This document shows positions 45,485 to 56,900 of a stretch of DNA of 64,000 nucleotides, piece after piece. The stretch is from Macrostomum hystrix (lineage: Eukaryota; Platyhelminthes; Macrostomidae), in the NCBI GenBank assembly GCA_950097015.1, contig CATNEN010000012.1, positions 1 through 64,000 of the forward strand, read 5' to 3'. The notes under the pieces are model-generated. The model had not been told where the DNA came from and made no database searches. It was given only the letters and a program-made list of their open reading frames with translations. The first letter of the stretch is position 1, and every line of letters begins with the position of its first letter. The translations under genes and the position numbers were made by a program.

Positions 45485-46580
45485 AATCAATAGGCCTACA
45501 CTTATTTTAATAAGCCTAACTTCATTTGGCGACGAAATCCGTTCGGGAGATAGCGTATTGCAAACAAGCAAGCAAGCCATTTTTATTTTCCGTATATTCG
45601 ATTGAAAATGAAAATGAGGACCATGTCAATAGACAATAGCGGTAGTCTCCAGTCCAAGTTATTATTGGTATTACTATTATACCATGACGTAGGCCTACTG
45701 TAGAAAGATTAATAATTTAGAAAATTTCTAATTTATGTCTCAGAACAAAAGCCTAGCTATTCTTAGCTAGATCTTTTTGTGTTTCTAAATTATTATGGAT
45801 CAACAGCAGTTAAGGCTTGATAATGATATTCGAATAGTTTATCTTACCTTGCCTGTAGGCTCCCTAGCTAAAATAATTTAGCTTGCCTATAGATTATAAC
45901 AAGGGCTTTAGAAAGGACAGTTTTCATTTTCACTTTGACAACTTAGCTTGATTTATATTTTGCTAATAATATGATTGCTAGGCCTATTCATAAATTCATA
46001 AAAACCTAGGCCTATCACCAATTCTATTGGTGATAGGCCTACTAGGCCTACTAACTAGCTTTTATCAAAGTGTTGGCTATCAGTAGTGCAACTTAGTTTT
46101 AAGATTTTTTGAAGGGGGACTGAGAAGGTCAGACCAAAGTTGAATCATCCTGAATGAGTGGCAGATACGAGCTAAGGTTCAAGGGCCATTTTAGTGAAAA
46201 ATCTGCTGGGCCCCCATTACAAGGCCTATCTTTTATGTGGTCCTATTGTAGAAAGGGGATGTCACCCACCTTGTGTCACAAATATAGGCTATTATTGCCT
46301 TTCTTTAATTACTTGACTAGCACAAGCAGAATGTCTTGAATAGGCTACGTACAATAGCAATAAGGTCATCACCAATTAAGTAAGAAGAGAATCCTGAAAA
46401 TTCTATTTTAGGCTTCAAGGTAATTGCTTGCCTCAAGGCTCAATGTAGAAAGGGCCTACTTCTACATTTAAAAGTTAAACTTTTCTACTCTAGGCCTATA
46501 GGCAATTATAAGAATATTTTCTTCCTTCAATTATCTAAAGGCTAATTGAAAGCTAACATGCTTTACTACATAGGGGCCTA
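45485..46580. repeat. Patch dense in AGGCCTA words, with a perfect hairpin
   Basis: TAGGCCTA or AGGCCTA occurs about nine times in 1.1 kb and is rare elsewhere in the window. At 46007-46041 TAGGCCTATCACCAAT is followed by three bases and its exact reverse complement, a 16-base-pair stem. Confidence 0.6.
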
Positions 46581-46767
46581 CCACAACAAGCTAAAAAATA
46601 CTGCTAGATTGTTTTTCCTGTCTGGCTTTCAGGTCAAAACTATTATTTTCTGTAAATATTACTTAGACAAGAGACAGAAACTCAATTAATCCTATTTGCC
46701 GATCACTTAAATTTTCTTTTTTTTGTACAAATCATATATATTATATATACTTAGACAGAGTATAAGG

Positions 46768-46975
46768 GTCAGTGGCAAAGTGGTTAATGGGGTGGTTTCC
46801 TCTTGCACCACTATCCCTGGGCTCAATTCTATGGCAGAGCCACATTAATTTGGGGTGCAGCCATGGAGAAAAGGCTTGAGTGCTTGTCGTGCAATTTAAA
46901 CCATTCAGGGCCAACCTCCAAGGTAACATTGAAAGTGTACACTGAGAAATGACCATGAGAAAGTCATAGCAGAAG
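46768..46975 (+). mobile_element. SINE (family 1) copy, 3' truncated and diverged
   Basis: It follows family 1 from the head (GGCAAAGTGGTTAATGGG) through GAGCCACATTAATTTGGGGT and GTGCTTGTCGTGCAATTTA to GTGTACACTGAG. The conserved 3' tail is absent. Confidence 0.75.
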
Positions 46976-48239
46976 TACACCCCTATATTAGCTTGCATAT
47001 GATAAGTTTGGTTATAAGAAGCTATTAAATTCTGAGTATGTCCTATTTACAGTTATGAGTATTTACTCCAAATCATAATATATCTACCATGATCATATAA
47101 AGTATGGCTAGCAATTTACATGCCAGATTGCCATTTAAAATTCTTAAACTTTAGTCTTAAAATAATATTTTTTTGTTTTTTTTTTCACATAGCTGCTTAT
47201 CAAAAATAAGGACTCCTGCTTGCTTTTTATCTTTAAAATCCCATGTATAAAATATATGTGTAGTTTTATACACATGTGAGTATGAATTATATGCATTAAA
47301 ATATTTCATAAGCATGATAGTGTGTCAGGCACTGTATGTGTGTTTTATATAGAATATAAAACAGTTTTTTCTTATTTCTAAGCAAAATTCATCCTACCTA
47401 GTTGACACTGTATAATTGAAAGTAAAAAAAGAGATAATTAGGCCTTATGAATTTATTTTATGCAGCAGGGCTTATCTATATATTCTCTCTTTACTGGTGC
47501 ATATTGTTTTGGCCAATTCAACTCTTTTCTTTCCTTAATAATTCTGCATGTATTTCTCTATATCCCGACTGGTGGCCCTGAAAGGGCCGTTTTGAGCTTT
47601 TTAGCACTCCGCGATTCTTATCTCCGCGGGCTTGACACTCCAATGGTAGCATCTGATATAGGCATGAGCGGTTTCCTTTTATATATTTTCAAAATACAAA
47701 AAAAAATTTTAGAATACAATGTAATACAAAAATTGCTGCTTTAAATTTTACCCTGCCACATTTAAAAGATACTGATACTTAACTTGATGCTTTTGTAATG
47801 ACATATATAACATAGCTTGATTTCTTGCAGTGCCAGGGTTCGCCTAGTGACCAGCCAAGCAGTGCCAGTCAAAATAAAGTATCCAATTTCTAACTGTTAT
47901 CAGTCTGCCAGTCAAGAGCCTATTACATGGGATGCAGTCGAACTCTTCATCTATAGCAGATGTACAACTGGCAGTGAGTGCCGATAGTGCTACTGGCTGC
48001 TCTATCAATGTTACCCATTTGGATGGAGCTTAGTGAGTTAAGACGTGTATTAGCCTAATAGTGGAACGTCAATAATTGTGTGCCTCAAAAACCAATAAAT
48101 GTGCATTTCAGAATACCTGGAAGTAAAATTTCATTTATCAAAGTGAATTTTTTAACACCGTTTATTAAACCATCAAATTAAAGGGAGGGCAACACTAATA
48201 ACAATCTGTTATCAGAAGAGTTTGATATATTACAATTAC

Positions 48240-48345
48240 ACCTTAATAATTTAGCCCAGATGTACAGCCAGTTGTACAGCTGTTCAGTCCATGGACTGGG
48301 GGCGCCACACCGACCCAAATTTCTACCCCAGCTTATCTGATTACT
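48240..48345 (-). mobile_element. SINE family 2 fragment
   Basis: On the minus strand it matches the middle of the copy at 34695: TAAGCTGGGGTAGAAAT, then CCCCCAGTCCATGGACTGAA and CAGCTGTACAACTGGC. It has neither head nor tail. Confidence 0.6.
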
Positions 48346-49322
48346 AAGAAATCGCTTCCATGAGACAATACAGGTCTTAGTATCACTTATGGCGCAATAA
48401 TTTATTTGTAAATGTATGCTACATTCCATTTTTTCTTAACCTCATTACTTAATATCAAAGTACGAGTATATTGCCTCGTCTCTTTATATTGTGCCTAATG
48501 CTGCCTGTGGCGTGTTTAATTTTTTAAAGCCAGACCAGGGATGTCCTTATTGACATAATTTCATCATCTCTGTATAGAAACAGCTTGTGCAACGTCCCTC
48601 CTTTTGTAGATCAATACTTCAAATAATACTGCAGTGGCTTCAGATATTGTAAAATAAGAAAATAAATTTGCACGTACAGTTTTTCGATGTATTATTTGAT
48701 AACCGCAGAAATTTAACAAATAATATCTTACAGAGCCTATAGATACACAATTTGAAAGCCAGTTCTGTACTGTACATTCTGCAGGTAGTTTAAAGATGAC
48801 ATCTGCTGCACCAGTGGTAACACATCACACCACTACCCACTCATATATAGCTATAGATTTCCGATTCGGCAGATCTGCACATTTGAGACAATTGAGCATA
48901 TACTTGTCGAGGCATGCCCTCGCGCGGAAAGCTTGGATTTATCTATGATTTAGTCTTCATTTTAGCTGCTCAATGAGTTATTCGCTGCTACAGGTTTTTG
49001 CGTTATGTTCATTCTTTCTTACTTAATGTTCACAGTCCATTGGTGGCGCGACCAGAAAAAAACTGATAACAAAATTTAAAGCCAGGAAAGAAGAAAAAGT
49101 TTAGAGTAGAGTAGAAAAGAAAAACCAAAGTCCCGTTTTGAGCAGACAAATTTATACTAAACATATTTATATTGCCTTCTGGTCACAATTATGACTAAGT
49201 GAAATGAAATCAGTTTAGGAAAGTATATTGAAATATCTTCATTATTACTTTTTTGTTTCTATCGCAGACCGTGCAATGATTAGTTTGCATTTAATTTTAG
49301 CCCAACCACTAGCGGCAACAGT

Positions 49323-52300
49323 ATGAACGGCGTTGAAGGCCAGCGGGCCAAGATTGGCACACTGCGCCGAGCCTTCTGCCTGTTGGCCCTGTTCGATCTG
49401 ATATTCACCTGCATTCTGTGGCTTTTCTATACTCGCTATCTGAATCTGGATCTAAGCAAAGCCATTGTGGACCAGCTGATCAAATACAAATTTACGTCCT
49501 CTGTGTTCGATCTAGTGGTAAGAACGTTTATTGGTTTTCAACTTCTATTTCAAACTAAGTAACTTCAATTTCGCCCGCGGGGAGGCGGGTGCTCGTGTGT
49601 ACCCAGCTAACTAACTAACTAACTAACGCCAGCCGGAGAGACGCCGGGCGAAATTGAAGTTACTTACTTGTAGTTTGAAATAGAAGTTGAAAAACAATAT
49701 TAGCTCTTTAGTGCTGTGTTCACTTCTAGCTACTGCTTTGTTACATATTTCATTTTTAATTATGAACCTATCCACCCTAAGCTACCCTCAGCTGCTCAAC
49801 CCTCCATGATGAACCCTTCTACCCTGAGCTGCTCAACCCTCCATGATGAACCCTTCTACCCTGAGCTGCTCAACCCTTCATGATGAACCCTTCTACCCTG
49901 AGCTGCTCAACCCTCCATGATGAACCCTTCTAACCCTGAGCTGCTCAACCCTCCATGATGAACCCTTCTACCCTGAGCTGCTCAACCCTCCACGATGGGC
50001 CCTTCTACCCTGAGCTGCTCAACCCTCCACGATGGGCCCTTCTACCCTCAGCTGCTCAACCCTTCATGATGAACCCTTCTAACCCTGAGCTGCTCAACCC
50101 TCCATGATGAACCCTTCTACCCTGAGCTGCTCAACCCTCCACGATGGGCCCTTCTACCCTGAGCTGCTCAACCCTTCATGATGAACCCTTCTAACCCTGA
50201 GCTGCTCAACCCTCCATGATGAACCCTTCTACCCTGAGCTGCTCAACCCTCCACGATGGGCCCTTCTACCCTGAGCTGCTCAACCCTTCATGATGAACCC
50301 TTCTAACCCTGAGCTGCTCAACCCTCCATGATAAACCCTTCTACCCTTAGCTGCTCAACCCTCCATGATGAACCCTTCTACCCTTAGCTTCTCAACCCTC
50401 CATGATGAACCCTTCTACCCTGAGCTGCTCAACCCTCCATGATGAACCCTTCTACTCTGAGCTGCTCAACCCTCCATGATGAACCCTTCTACCCTTAGCT
50501 GCTCAACCCTCCATGATGAACCCTTCTACCCTGAGCTGCTCAACCCTCCATGATGAACCCTTCTACCCTAAGCTGCTCAACCCTCCATGATGAACCCTTC
50601 TACCCTGAGCTGCTCAACCCTCCATGATGAACCCTTCTACCCTGAGCTGCTCAACCCTCCATGATGAACCCTTCTACCCTGAGCTGCTCAACCCTCCATG
50701 ATGAACCCTTCTACCCTGAGCTGCTCAACCCTCCATGATGAACCCTTCTACCCTGAGCTGCTCAACCCTCCATGATGAACCCTTCTACCCTGAGCTGCTC
50801 AACCCTCCATGATGAACCCTTCTACCCTGAGCTGCTCAACCCTCCATGATGAACCCTTCTACCCTGAGCTGCTCAGCCCTCCCTGATGAACCCTTCTACC
50901 CTGAGCTGCTCAGCCCTCCATGATGAACCATTGTCCCATAAACTGCTTTAAATCTCCTTTCAGGTGATCTCTTTCGTCCGATTTGTCTTACTAGAAGTGT
51001 TTTATGCAGCATTTCGCATCAAAAGCCCCTGGCTGGTTGCTGTAAGTCCGCCGTACTGTTGTCAGATTTTATAATTATTTTATCTTACTAGAATTTCCTG
51101 TGCATACTACTTTTGCTGCGTGCACGTAGTATTACGGGTCAATATCATTTCGTTTTTATATACTCACTTACGAGATATAATAAATTTAAAGTATTTAATC
51201 ACCCGAAATATTTCAGGTCACAACGGCTCTGTCGACTGCGTTTATTATTTGCAAAATCATTTTGTACGATGTAAGGAAATGTTTAGTAATTTTTTTACTG
51301 TATTACTTAAGCTCCACTATATACGATTGGTTCATTATTGGTTCATTAAGGCAGTCAATTGTCATCAGCAATTGAACTTTTTCATAGTCAGAGTAAATCC
51401 TAGCTTGCTATATCACTGCATACTCAGTAGGGTTTAACGATGCATAATTGAACTGCAGTACACCCACAGTCACGGCGTATTCGACTATCTGCTACCAATT
51501 GTAAGCCTAATGCTTGTCTGGCTTGAGACCTTCTTGCTAGACTGCAAAGTCCTGCCTTCGGAGCGTCGGGCGACGGAATTAGACAACGAGCGCTCGCCGC
51601 TTCTAGGCAGGCAGTCGGACCGGCTGTTCGATAGCAGGGCCGCTGCTACTGCTGATTTCGTCAACGGCTTGTCGCGGCATTCTTACGTTACTTCGGAGGG
51701 CTTTGTGACACCTAATTCGTCGCCAGAGAGTGAGTTGATTAGCCTCTCATCTCATCCTCTCATCTTTATTTTCTTTAATTCCATGACGTGACCAGTCTTT
51801 GTAAAAAAACTGCAGACTCGGACAACGAAGATGCGGCACCCAACGGACTAACTCACAATGCCCAATTATCTATTGCCGGCATCAGTCATGACGAGGTGAA
51901 CCATTTTACCTGTTCAATTCGCAGTTGGGAGAGTTTTTACAATTTTTTTCGAGATCCTGAGATTTAGTAGCCATTCTCTTCCCAGATCCTCAGGTTGAGC
52001 ACCCATTCTTTTCCCCAGATCCTCAGGTTGAGTAGCCATTCTCTTCCCAAATCCTCAGGTTGAGCAGCCATTCTCTTCCCCAGATCCTCAGGTTGAGCAC
52101 CCATTCTTGTCCCCAGATCCTCAGGTTGAGTAGCCATTCTCTTCCCAGATCCTCAGGTTGAGTAGCCATTCTCTTCTCAGATCCTCAGGTTGAGTAGCCA
52201 TTCTCTTCTCAGATCCTCAGGTTGAGTAGCCCTTCTCTTCCCAGATCCTCGGGTTGAGCAACCATTCTTTTCCCCAGATCCTTAGTTTGAGCAGCCATTC

Positions 52301-55300
52301 TCTTCCCAGATCCTCAGTTTGAGCAGCCATTCTCTTCCCAGATCCTCAGGTTGAGCAGCCATTCTCTTCCCAGATCCTCAGATTGAGCAGCCATTCTCTT
52401 CCCAGATCCTCAGGTTGAGCAGCCATTCTCTTCCCAGATCCTCAGGTTGAGTAGCCATTCTCTTCCCAGATCCTCAGGTTGAGTAGCCATTCTCTTCTCA
52501 GATCCTCAGGTTGAGTAGCCATTCTCTTCCCAGATCCTCAGGTTGAGTAGCCATTCTCTTCCCAGATCCTCAGGTTGAGTAGCCATTTTTCCCCAGATCC
52601 TCAGTTTGAGCAGCCATTCTCTTCCCAGATCCTCAGATTGAGCAGCCATTCTCTTCCCAGATCCTCAGATTGAGCAGCCATTCTCTTCCCAGATCCTCAG
52701 GTTGAGCAGCCATTCTCTTCCCAGATCCTCAGGTTGAGCAGCCATTCTCTTCCCAGATCCTCAGATTGAGCAGCCATTCTCTTCCCAGATCCTCAGATTG
52801 AGTAGCCATTCTCTTCTCAGATCCTCAGGTTGAGTAGCCATTCTCTTCCCAGATCCTCAGGTTGAGTAGCCATTTTTCCCCAGATCCTCAGTTTGAGCAG
52901 CCATTCTCTTCCCAGATCCTCAGATTGAGCAGCCATTCTCTTCCCAGATCCTCAGATTGAGCAGCCATTCTCTTCCCAGATCCTCAGGTTGAGCAGCCAT
53001 TCTCTTCCCAGATCCTCAGATTGAGCAGCCATTCTCTTCCCAGATCTTCAGGTTGAGCAGCCATTTTTCCCCAGATCCTCAGTTTGAGCAGCCATTCTCT
53101 TCCCAAATCCTCAGGTTGACCAGCTATTGTTCCCAGATCTTCATTTCCAATACTGAGCCTGTCGTCCTCTGAATATACTCAGTTAAATTCCAGCCTTGAA
53201 ATCTTGAAATCCAACCGGGGCAGAAGGTTGTTTTAAGCTTCGCCCCATTGTCTCACGCCCGCCAGCGTCACCGCCTGTCACTGCGGGCTGCCCGCCTAGC
53301 CGACGAGGCCTGGCAGTGCATGGATGACCCTGACTGGCGCTGCGTCCTGGACCGGCCTCCAGTCCGCGTTCTGTCGCAGCGCTCCCGCCACCGCTCTTCT
53401 GGCAAGGCCTGGCGCCTTGAAACCCCGCTGCCAATGTCTGCGGAGCGAGTGTTCTACGAACTGTGGGATCGAGTCGATCGCCAGGCCGATTGGAATCCCA
53501 CTGTGCAGTTCTCCAGGGTGGTGGCACGACTGGACGCCGACACGGCCATCGTGCACAATGCTACGGCGGAGGCAGGCGGCGGCCTCATCAAAGCGCGTGA
53601 CTTTGTCACTTTGTGCGTCCGGCGAACACGCGAAGGCGGCATTCGCTACACTGGTGGAGTCTCCATCGAGACTGGCCTTGTGCCCCGGCGCGAGGGCTAC
53701 ACCAGAGGGGAGAATTATCCCGCCTGCATTGCCTGCCTGCCGACGGGGCCGGACACTTGCAAACTGGTGTGGACTGTCGACTCCGATATTAAGGTGAGGG
53801 TTCTGGTGTGATGGGAGAGAATGGGATTTCTAGCGATCGAGAATGGGATCTCTAGCTATCTTGAATGGGATTTCTAGTTATCGAGAATGGGATTTCTAGC
53901 TATCGTAAATGGGATTTCTAGTTAACGAGAATGGGATTTCTAGTTATCGAGAATGGGATTTCTAGTTATCGTAAATGGGATTTCTAGTTATCGAGAATGG
54001 GATTTCTAGTTATCGAGAATGGGATTTCTAGTTATCGAGAATGGGATTTCTAGCTATCAAGAATAGGATTTCTAGCTATCGTAAATGGGATTTCTAGTTA
54101 TCGAGCACGGGATTTCTAGCTATCGTAAATGGGATTTCTAGATATCGAGCATGGGATTTCTAGTTATCGAGAATGGATTTCTAGTTATCGAGCACGGGAT
54201 TTCTAGCTATCGAGCATGGGATTTCTAGCTATCGAGCACGGGATTTCTAGCTATCGAGCATGGGATTTCTATTTATCGAGAATAGGATTTTCTAGCTATC
54301 GAGCATGGGATTTCTCGCTATCGAGAATGGGATTTCTAGTTATCGAGAATGGGATTTCTAGTTATCGAGAATGGGATTTTCTAGCTATCGAAAATGTGAT
54401 TTCTAGTTATCGAGAATGGGATTTTCTAGCTATCGAAAATGTGATTTCTAGTTATCGAGAATGGGATTTTCTAGCTATCAAGAATGTGATTACTAGTTAT
54501 CGAGAATGGGATTTCTAGTTATCGAGAATGGGATCTCTAGCTATCTTGAATGGGATTTCTAGTTATCGAGAATGGGATTTCTAGCTATCGTAAATGGGAT
54601 TTCTAGTTAACGAGAATGGGATTTCTAGTTATCGAGAATGGGATTTCTAGTTATCGTAAATGGGATTTCTAGTTATCGAGAATGGGATTTCTAGTTATCG
54701 AGAATGGGATTTCTAGTTATCGAGAATGGGATTTCTAGCTATCAAGAATAGGATTTCTAGCTATCGTAAATGGGATTTCTAGTTATCGAGCACGGGATTT
54801 CTAGCTATCGTAAATGGGATTTCTAGATATCGAGCATGGGATTTCTAGTTATCGAGAATGGATTTCTAGTTATCGAGCACGGGATTTCTAGCTATCGAGC
54901 ATGGGATTTCTAGCTATCGAGCACGGGATTTCTAGCTATCGAGCATGGGATTTCTATTTATCGAGAATAGGATTTTCTAGCTATCGAGCATGGGATTTCT
55001 CGCTATCGAGAATGGGATTTCTAGTTATCGAGAATGGGATTTCTAGTTATCGAGAATGGGATTTTCTAGCTATCGAAAATGTGATTTCTAGTTATCGAGA
55101 ATGGGATTTTCTAGCTATCGAAAATGTGATTTCTAGTTATCGAGAATGGGATTTTCTAGCTATCAAGAATGTGATTACTAGTTATCGAGAATGGGATTTC
55201 TAGTTATCGAGAATGGGATTTCTAGTTATCGAGAATGGGATTTCTAGTTATCGAGAATGGGATTTCTAGCTATCAAGAATGGGATTTCTAGCTATCGTAA

Positions 55301-56900
55301 ATGGGATTTCTAGTTATCGAGAATGGGATTTCTAGTTATCGAGAATGGGATTTCTAGTTATCGAGAATGGGATTTCTAGTTATCGAGAATGGGATTTCTA
55401 GCTATCGTAAATGGGATTTCTAGTTAACGAGAATGGGATTTCTAGTTATCGAGAATGGGATTTCTAGTTATCGAGAATGGGATTTCTAGTTATCGAGAAT
55501 GGGATTTCTAGTTATCGAGAATGGGATTTCTAGTTATCGAGAATGGGATTTCTAGTTATCGAAAATGGGATTTTCTAGCTATCAAGAATGTGATTTCTAG
55601 TTATCGAGAATGGGATTTCTAGTTATCGAGAATGGGATTTCTAGTTATCGAGAATGGGATTTCTAGCTATCGTAAATGGGATTTCTAGTTAACGAGAATG
55701 GGATTTCTAGTTATCGAGAATGGGATTTCTAGTTATCGAGAAAGGGATTTTTAGTTATCGAGAATGGGATTTCTAGTTATCGAAAATGGGATTTCTAGTT
55801 ATCGAGAATGGGATTTCTAGTTATCGAGAATGGATTTCTAGTTATCGAGCACGGGATTTCTAGCTATCGTAAATGGGATTTCTAGTTATCGAGAATGGGA
55901 TTTCTAGTTATCGAGAATGGGATTTCTAGCTATCGAGAATGGGATTTCTAGCTATCGAGAATGGGATTTCTAGCTATCGAGCATGGGATTTCTAGCTATC
56001 AAGAATGTGATTTCTAGTTATCGAGAATGGGATTTCTAGCTATCAAGAATGTGATTTCTAGTTATCGAGAATGGGATTTCTAGCTATCGTGAATGGGATT
56101 TCTAGTTATCGAGAAAGGGATTTTTAGTTATCGAGAATGGGATTTCTAGTTATCGAAAATGGGATTTCTAGTTATCGAGAATGGGATTTCTAGTTATCGA
56201 GAATGGATTTCTAGTTATCGAGCACGGGATTTCTAGCTATCGTAAATGGGATTTCTAGTTATCGAGAATGGGATTTCTAGTTATCGAGAATGGGATTTCT
56301 AGTTATCGAGAAAGGGATTTTTAGTTATCGAGAATGGGATTTCTAGTTATCGAAAATGGGATTTCTAGTTATCGAGAATGGGATTTCTAGTTATCGAGAA
56401 TGGGATTTCTAGCTATCGAGAATGGGATTTCTAGCTATCGAGAATGGGATTTCTAGCTATCGAGCATGGGATTTCTAGCTATCAAGAATGTGATTTCTAG
56501 TTATCGAGAATGGGATTTCTAGCTATCAAGAATGTGATTTCTAGCTATCAAGAATGTGATTTCTAGTTATCGAGAATGGGATTTCTAGCTATCAAGAATG
56601 GGATTTCTAGCTATCAAGAATGTGATTTCTAGCTATCAAGAATGGGATTTCTAGCTATCAAGAATGGGATTTCTAGCTATCGTGAATGGGGGTTTTTCAT
56701 CCTGCTTTATGGTGCATTGACCTCCTTAAACTGGAATCCAACTTCCGTTTGTCATCCCGCAGGGCTGGGTGCCAACCCGGGTCATTGACCAGGCCATGAC
56801 CAGCGTCATGAGCCAGCTGGGCGCCAGCTTGCAGCTTCACGTGAGTCGCATTAGCGCGATAAAAGAGCCGCTAAGTAATTCTAGCCAGCCCATGGTGTGA
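49323..56900 (+). CDS. STARD3: STARD3/MLN64, endosomal cholesterol-transfer protein
   Basis: STARD3 anchors in late endosomes by a MENTAL domain, binds ER VAP proteins through a phospho-FFAT motif and carries sterol with a START domain. Seven exons agree in phase: 49323-49517, 50964-51041, 51217-51270, 51459-51729, 51816-51895, 53224-53793 and 56763-56900, giving 461 aa (human 445). The MENTAL domain is residues 10-143, with four membrane helices (RRAFCLLALFDLIFTCILW; VISFVRFVLLEVFYAAF; VTTALSTAFIICKIIL; YLLPIVSLMLVWLETFLLD). A cytosolic linker follows with ERSPLL (153-158), GFVTPNS (190-196) and the acidic SDNED. START spans about 235-455, with family blocks DWNPTVQF-like, KARDFVTLCVRR and RGENYP. 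In the last exon a donor-like GTGAGT occurs, but reading through to TGA fits the family C-terminus. Introns 1, 5 and 6 hold private minisatellites. The acceptor of exon 6 (GGGGCAG) is weak. Confidence 0.93.
49531..49697. mobile_element. Foldback element 13 bases into STARD3 intron 1
   Basis: Two near-identical arms of about 47 and 53 bases in inverted orientation (outer TTTTCAACTTCTATTTCAAA, inner AGTAACTTCAATTTCGCCCG) enclose a GC-rich centre with a CTAA tetranucleotide run (49606-49627). It would fold into a long hairpin in DNA or in the pre-mRNA. This is typical of foldback/MITE-type elements; no target duplication was identified. Confidence 0.75.
49757..50935 (+). repeat. 37-bp minisatellite in STARD3 intron 1
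   Basis: About 31 copies of a unit containing CCTGAGCTGCTCAACCCTCC and ATGATGAACCCTTCTAC. Variants with CACGATGGGCCC and TTCATGATG alternate in the left half and are absent in the homogeneous right half, so the halves have different expansion histories. It ends about 28 bases before the acceptor of exon 2. Confidence 0.97.
51955..53135 (+). repeat. 32-bp minisatellite in STARD3 intron 5
   Basis: About 36 copies of a unit containing CAGATCCTCAGGTTGAGTAG and CCATTCTCTTCC. Each junction makes TTCTCTTCCCAG, a strong 3'-splice-site look-alike, on the sense strand. It fills intron 51896-53223, ending about 90 bases before the true acceptor. Confidence 0.97.
53815..56692 (+). repeat. 22-bp minisatellite, about 130 copies, in STARD3 intron 6
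   Basis: The basic unit is GGGATTTCTAGTTATCGAGAAT, with GCTATC, GTAAAT, GAGCAC and TGTGATT variants. It starts about 22 bases after the donor. A 685-base block is duplicated in tandem (53846-54530 and 54531-55215), seen from the identical order of rare variants. Further shared blocks occur to the right. Confidence 0.97.

Larger units (their letters stand above)
43436..49300. other. AT-rich divergent spacer between CCDC142 and STARD3
   Basis: About 5.9 kb between two head-to-head genes. No exon with adequate support is seen. It holds a TAGGCCTA-rich patch (45485-46580), SINE fragments at 46768-46975 and 48240-48345, and otherwise AT-rich unique sequence. The promoters of both genes are presumably at its ends. 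Confidence 0.45.
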
